From Hyphomicrobiales bacterium (GTDB lineage Bacteria > Pseudomonadota > Alphaproteobacteria > Rhizobiales > JALURZ01): 10,635 nt of DNA. The stretch covers positions 1 through 10,635 of the forward strand of contig JALURZ010000174.1 in assembly GCA_027058735.1 (NCBI GenBank). The letters are read 5' to 3'. Shown here piece by piece: positions 8,955 through 10,635 of the stretch. Every line of letters starts with the position of its first letter. The stretch's first letter is position 1. Position numbers and translations under genes: made by a program. Under the pieces are notes generated by a model that had not been told where the DNA came from, did no database searches, and saw nothing but the letters and a program-made list of their open reading frames with translations.

Positions 8955-8990
8955 TCTTCGTCATCCCGGCGAAAGCCGGGATGACGAAGA
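8955..8990. repeat. Perfect 16-bp inverted repeat (REP-like palindromic element)
   Basis: Arms 8955-8970 (TCTTCGTCATCCCGGC) and 8975-8990 are exact reverse complements around a four-base GAAA loop. The core CGTCATCCCGGCGAAAGCCGGGATGACG is of the type dispersed in many copies between genes in proteobacterial genomes. It lies 14 bases after the YciI stop codon and 29 bases before the EVE Shine-Dalgarno. No T-run follows on either strand, so it is not a standard intrinsic terminator, though the hairpin could protect or separate the messages on each side. Confidence 0.85.
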
Positions 8991-9004
8991 AATGCTGGTC
9001 CATT

Positions 9005-9289
9005 CTATGGCGCGTTGACGGTCCATTTCCAGGGCCGGATATCGACGGTCTCGAACAATCCGGCTTTGGCATAGGGGTCGCGGGCGGCCATCGCTTGCGC
9101 GGCCTCAAGCGTGTCCGCCTCCAGCACGACCAGGCTGCCGGTCATGGCGTCGCCGGCCTCATTGGCGAACGGGCCGGCGATGACAACGGCGTCCCCAAGA
9201 CCTTTGAGAAATTCGAGATGGGCATCGCGCGTGGCCATGCGCAGGTCCACCGACCCCGGCTTGTCGGTGCAGATGACGGCAAAGAGCAT
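9005..9289 (-). CDS. YciI-family protein
   Basis: The 94-residue product matches the small YciI (YCII) family, a ferredoxin-like alpha/beta dimer fold with a conserved His and Asp that may form an active site. Visible family features are MLFAVICTDKPG at the N-terminus, RDAHLEFL (21-28) with His24, the GPF turn (39-41), GSLVVLEAD (51-59) and the AARDPYAKAGLF segment (68-79) with Asp71. No defined physiological reaction is known for the chromosomal family members of this kind. ATG 9287-9289 has AGGA (9298-9301) 8 bases upstream; that site overlaps the gpsA TGA, leaving an 11-base gap, so the two genes are clearly co-transcribed and probably translationally linked. It most likely shares the gpsA operon with the EVE gene below. 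Confidence 0.9.
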   Translation of the reverse strand: MLFAVICTDKPGSVDLRMATRDAHLEFLKGLGDAVVIAGPFANEAGDAMTGSLVVLEADTLEAAQAMAARDPYAKAGLFETVDIRPWKWTVNAP

Positions 9290-9300
9290 GATCTTGGTCC

Positions 9301-10242
9301 TCAGGTTTCATCGGTGATCGGGCGCGCCAGCAAATCGCAGATGGCCGCATCGACGCTTGTGCGCCCTTGCGTCACCGCGCGCACGGCGGCTGAAATGGGC
9401 ATCTCCACGTTGTGGTCTTCGGCAATCTGCGTCACCACCGCGGCGGTGTAAACACCCTCGCTCACCGTATTGCGGGATGCCAGAATATCGTCGAGAGAGC
9501 GCCCCTCGCCGAGCAGTTTGCCCAGCGACATGTTGCGCGACTGGGTGGAATTGCAGGTGAGCACCAAGTCCCCCAGCCCGGACAGGCCGGCGAGGGTTTC
9601 GCGTTTTGCGCCGAGCGCCGTGCCAAGGCGCACCAGTTCGGCGAACCCGCGCGTGGTCAGGGCCGCCCGCGCACTGGCGCCAAGGCGTTTTCCCTCCACG
9701 ATGCCGCACGCGATCGCCAGCACGTTTTTCACCGCACCGCCGATCTGGGCGCCGATGAGATCGTTTGAACGATAGGGCCGGAAACTGGCGGACCCGATGG
9801 CTTGGGCGAACACCGCGACGCCGGCTTCGTCGCGCCCGGCCAGGGTCACCGCGGTGGGCAGGCCCCGGGCCACATCGGCGGCGAAGCTGGGGCCCGACAG
9901 GATGAACGGCTCAAGCACGGGGGCGGCTTCGCCCAGCACATCGCTCAACAGCTTGCCGCTCGACTGCTCGATACCCTTCGAACAGATGGCGGCGGGAAGC
10001 GGTTTGCCGACATGGGCGCTCAACCGGTGCGCGGTGGCGCGCAGATGCTGTGCCGGGGTCACCAGCAACAGCGCGTCCATGGCGCCCAGATCCGCAAGCT
10101 CGCCGGTGGCGCGAATAGACCGGGGCAGCGGGATACCGGCGAGAAACACCGGATTCTCATAGGTCTCGTTGATGGCCTTGGCCACCTCGGCCTCGTGCGC
10201 CCAGAGGGTCACGTCGAGACCGCCGCGCGCGGCGACCATCGC
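9301..10242 (-). CDS. gpsA: Glycerol-3-phosphate dehydrogenase [NAD(P)+], N-terminus missing at a junction
   Basis: GpsA reduces dihydroxyacetone phosphate to sn-glycerol 3-phosphate, the backbone of phospholipids. Family motifs follow in order: DVTLWAHE, the LLLVTPAQ strand, SKGIE (9967-9981), GPSFAADV from 9894 down, GAVKN (9724-9738, with the catalytic lysine expected here), GLGDLVLTC (9553-9579) and SRN (9532-9540). About 313 residues are recognisable against a usual 325-335. What is missing is the very start: the Rossmann loop GxGxWGTAL that binds NAD(P)H is absent, and the frame instead runs upstream into unrelated sequence near 10235-10246. No start codon with a family-like N-terminus exists in the window. 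As written, this reading frame would not make a working enzyme. Its stop overlaps the YciI ribosome binding site. Confidence 0.92.
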   Translation of the reverse strand, partial: AMVAARGGLDVTLWAHEAEVAKAINETYENPVFLAGIPLPRSIRATGELADLGAMDALLLVTPAQHLRATAHRLSAHVGKPLPAAICSKGIEQSSGKLLSDVLGEAAPVLEPFILSGPSFAADVARGLPTAVTLAGRDEAGVAVFAQAIGSASFRPYRSNDLIGAQIGGAVKNVLAIACGIVEGKRLGASARAALTTRGFAELVRLGTALGAKRETLAGLSGLGDLVLTCNSTQSRNMSLGKLLGEGRSLDDILASRNTVSEGVYTAAVVTQIAEDHNVEMPISAAVRAVTQGRTSVDAAICDLLARPITDET

Positions 10243-10246
10243 CCAG
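10235..10246. other. Chimeric junction between gpsA and the CxxCH-protein fragment
   Basis: On the minus strand the foreign part ends ...NIADW and the GpsA part resumes at about (A)MVAARGG. The junction bases CTGGGCGATGG could be shared by both sides: a GpsA gene would be expected to read ...GCGCTGGCGATGGTC here, so CTGG is a plausible microhomology. Such a short overlap suits either a false assembly join or an illegitimate recombination event. Confidence 0.7.
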
Positions 10247-10635
10247 TCGGCAATGTTGACGAGGCGCCCGGTGCCCTGACCCACGGCCTCGACGATGAGG
10301 TGATCGTTGGCGACGCGCCCCTGCTCGTCCACCAGGGTGTGGCACCGGGAGCACGCCTTGGTCTCCACCGTCCGCGTGACGTGGGGGAAGTAGGCGTTGG
10401 AGACGATGCTCGACAGGTTGTTCTTCGTCGCGGCCTGGAAGTTGCCAACCAGCGTGGCCCCAACATCACCGCCCAGGGCCGCCGAGTACTGGAGCTGCAT
10501 GGTCGAGCGGTGGGTCGCGATCTTGTTGCCCTCGACGTCACCCGACACCGCCAAGAGGAACGGCGAGCGCGTGTAGCTGAAGAGCTGGAAGGCGATGTTG
10601 TTGACCTCGCCCGGCGTGTACCAGACCTCCTCGAC
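10243..10635 (-). CDS. Fragment of an unrelated protein with a CxxCH haem-type motif
   Basis: The minus-strand frame is open from the right edge and joins gpsA in frame. Its 131 residues have no resemblance to GpsA or to TsaD, which commonly precedes GpsA. The visible features are a WYTPGEVNNIAFQLFSY segment near the edge and CSRCH (10339-10353), which fits the c-type haem-binding pattern CxxCH, followed by TLVDEQGRVANDH and a GQGTG turn. In style it resembles C-terminal parts of secreted proteins from myxobacteria and relatives, but I cannot name the family. Only 8 of the 130 codons from 10246 to the edge end in A or T, against 11 in the first 73 codons of the gpsA part, a modest shift in codon use. 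The 3' end of this gene is lost at the junction and its 5' end lies outside the window. Confidence 0.6.

Noticed and set aside
8955..8990. The perfect hairpin as an intrinsic terminator.
   Set aside because: No run of T follows the stem on either strand, and the sequence matches a dispersed repeat type better.
8791..9108. A 105-codon minus-strand frame containing VIPAFAGMT.
   Set aside because: That peptide is the translation of the palindromic repeat at 8955-8990; the frame also overlaps the YciI and EVE genes out of register.
9301..10554. A 417-residue GpsA starting at the TTG at 10554.
   Set aside because: The first 104 residues are not GpsA, the frame is open beyond the TTG to the window edge, and the Rossmann loop is absent.

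Overview
The window is about 10.6 kb of GC-rich bacterial chromosome, almost entirely packed with core housekeeping genes. Protein content and gene order point to an alphaproteobacterium. The leuS–lptE–holA run, a SDHAF4/DUF1674 protein divergent from htpX, and gpsA followed by YciI and EVE-domain genes are all arrangements I associate with that class. The genus cannot be told from the sequence. I see no CRISPR array, prophage, insertion sequence, tRNA or rRNA, and no gene-free stretch over about 210 bases.

Layout from left to right. Minus-strand operon: leuS (leucyl-tRNA synthetase), lptE (LPS-assembly lipoprotein) and the first 123 codons of holA (DNA polymerase III delta), which runs off the left edge. 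Divergent from leuS is a YggS/PLPBP-family PLP-homeostasis gene on the plus strand. It overlaps tail-to-tail by 4 bases with htpX, a membrane zinc metalloprotease on the minus strand. Divergent from htpX are two plus-strand genes: a 73-residue SDHAF4-like succinate dehydrogenase assembly factor and a VOC/glyoxalase-fold protein. Converging on them is a minus-strand block, read right to left: gpsA, a YciI-family gene, an EVE-domain gene, and acs (acetyl-CoA synthetase) with its own candidate promoter. A perfect 16-bp inverted repeat sits between the YciI and EVE genes.

The genes do not form one dedicated pathway. They cover translation (leuS), outer-membrane biogenesis (lptE), replication (holA), cofactor homeostasis (yggS), membrane protein quality control (htpX), respiratory complex assembly (SDHAF4), phospholipid precursor synthesis (gpsA) and acetate activation (acs).

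The clearest anomaly is at the right edge. The gpsA reading frame loses its N-terminal Rossmann nucleotide-binding motif and instead continues, in frame, into about 395 bases coding for an unrelated protein with a CxxCH haem-type motif. The junction lies near 10235–10246. An assembly chimera at a contig end is the simplest explanation, and a real rearrangement is the alternative. I did not find convincing evidence of a previously undescribed biological system.
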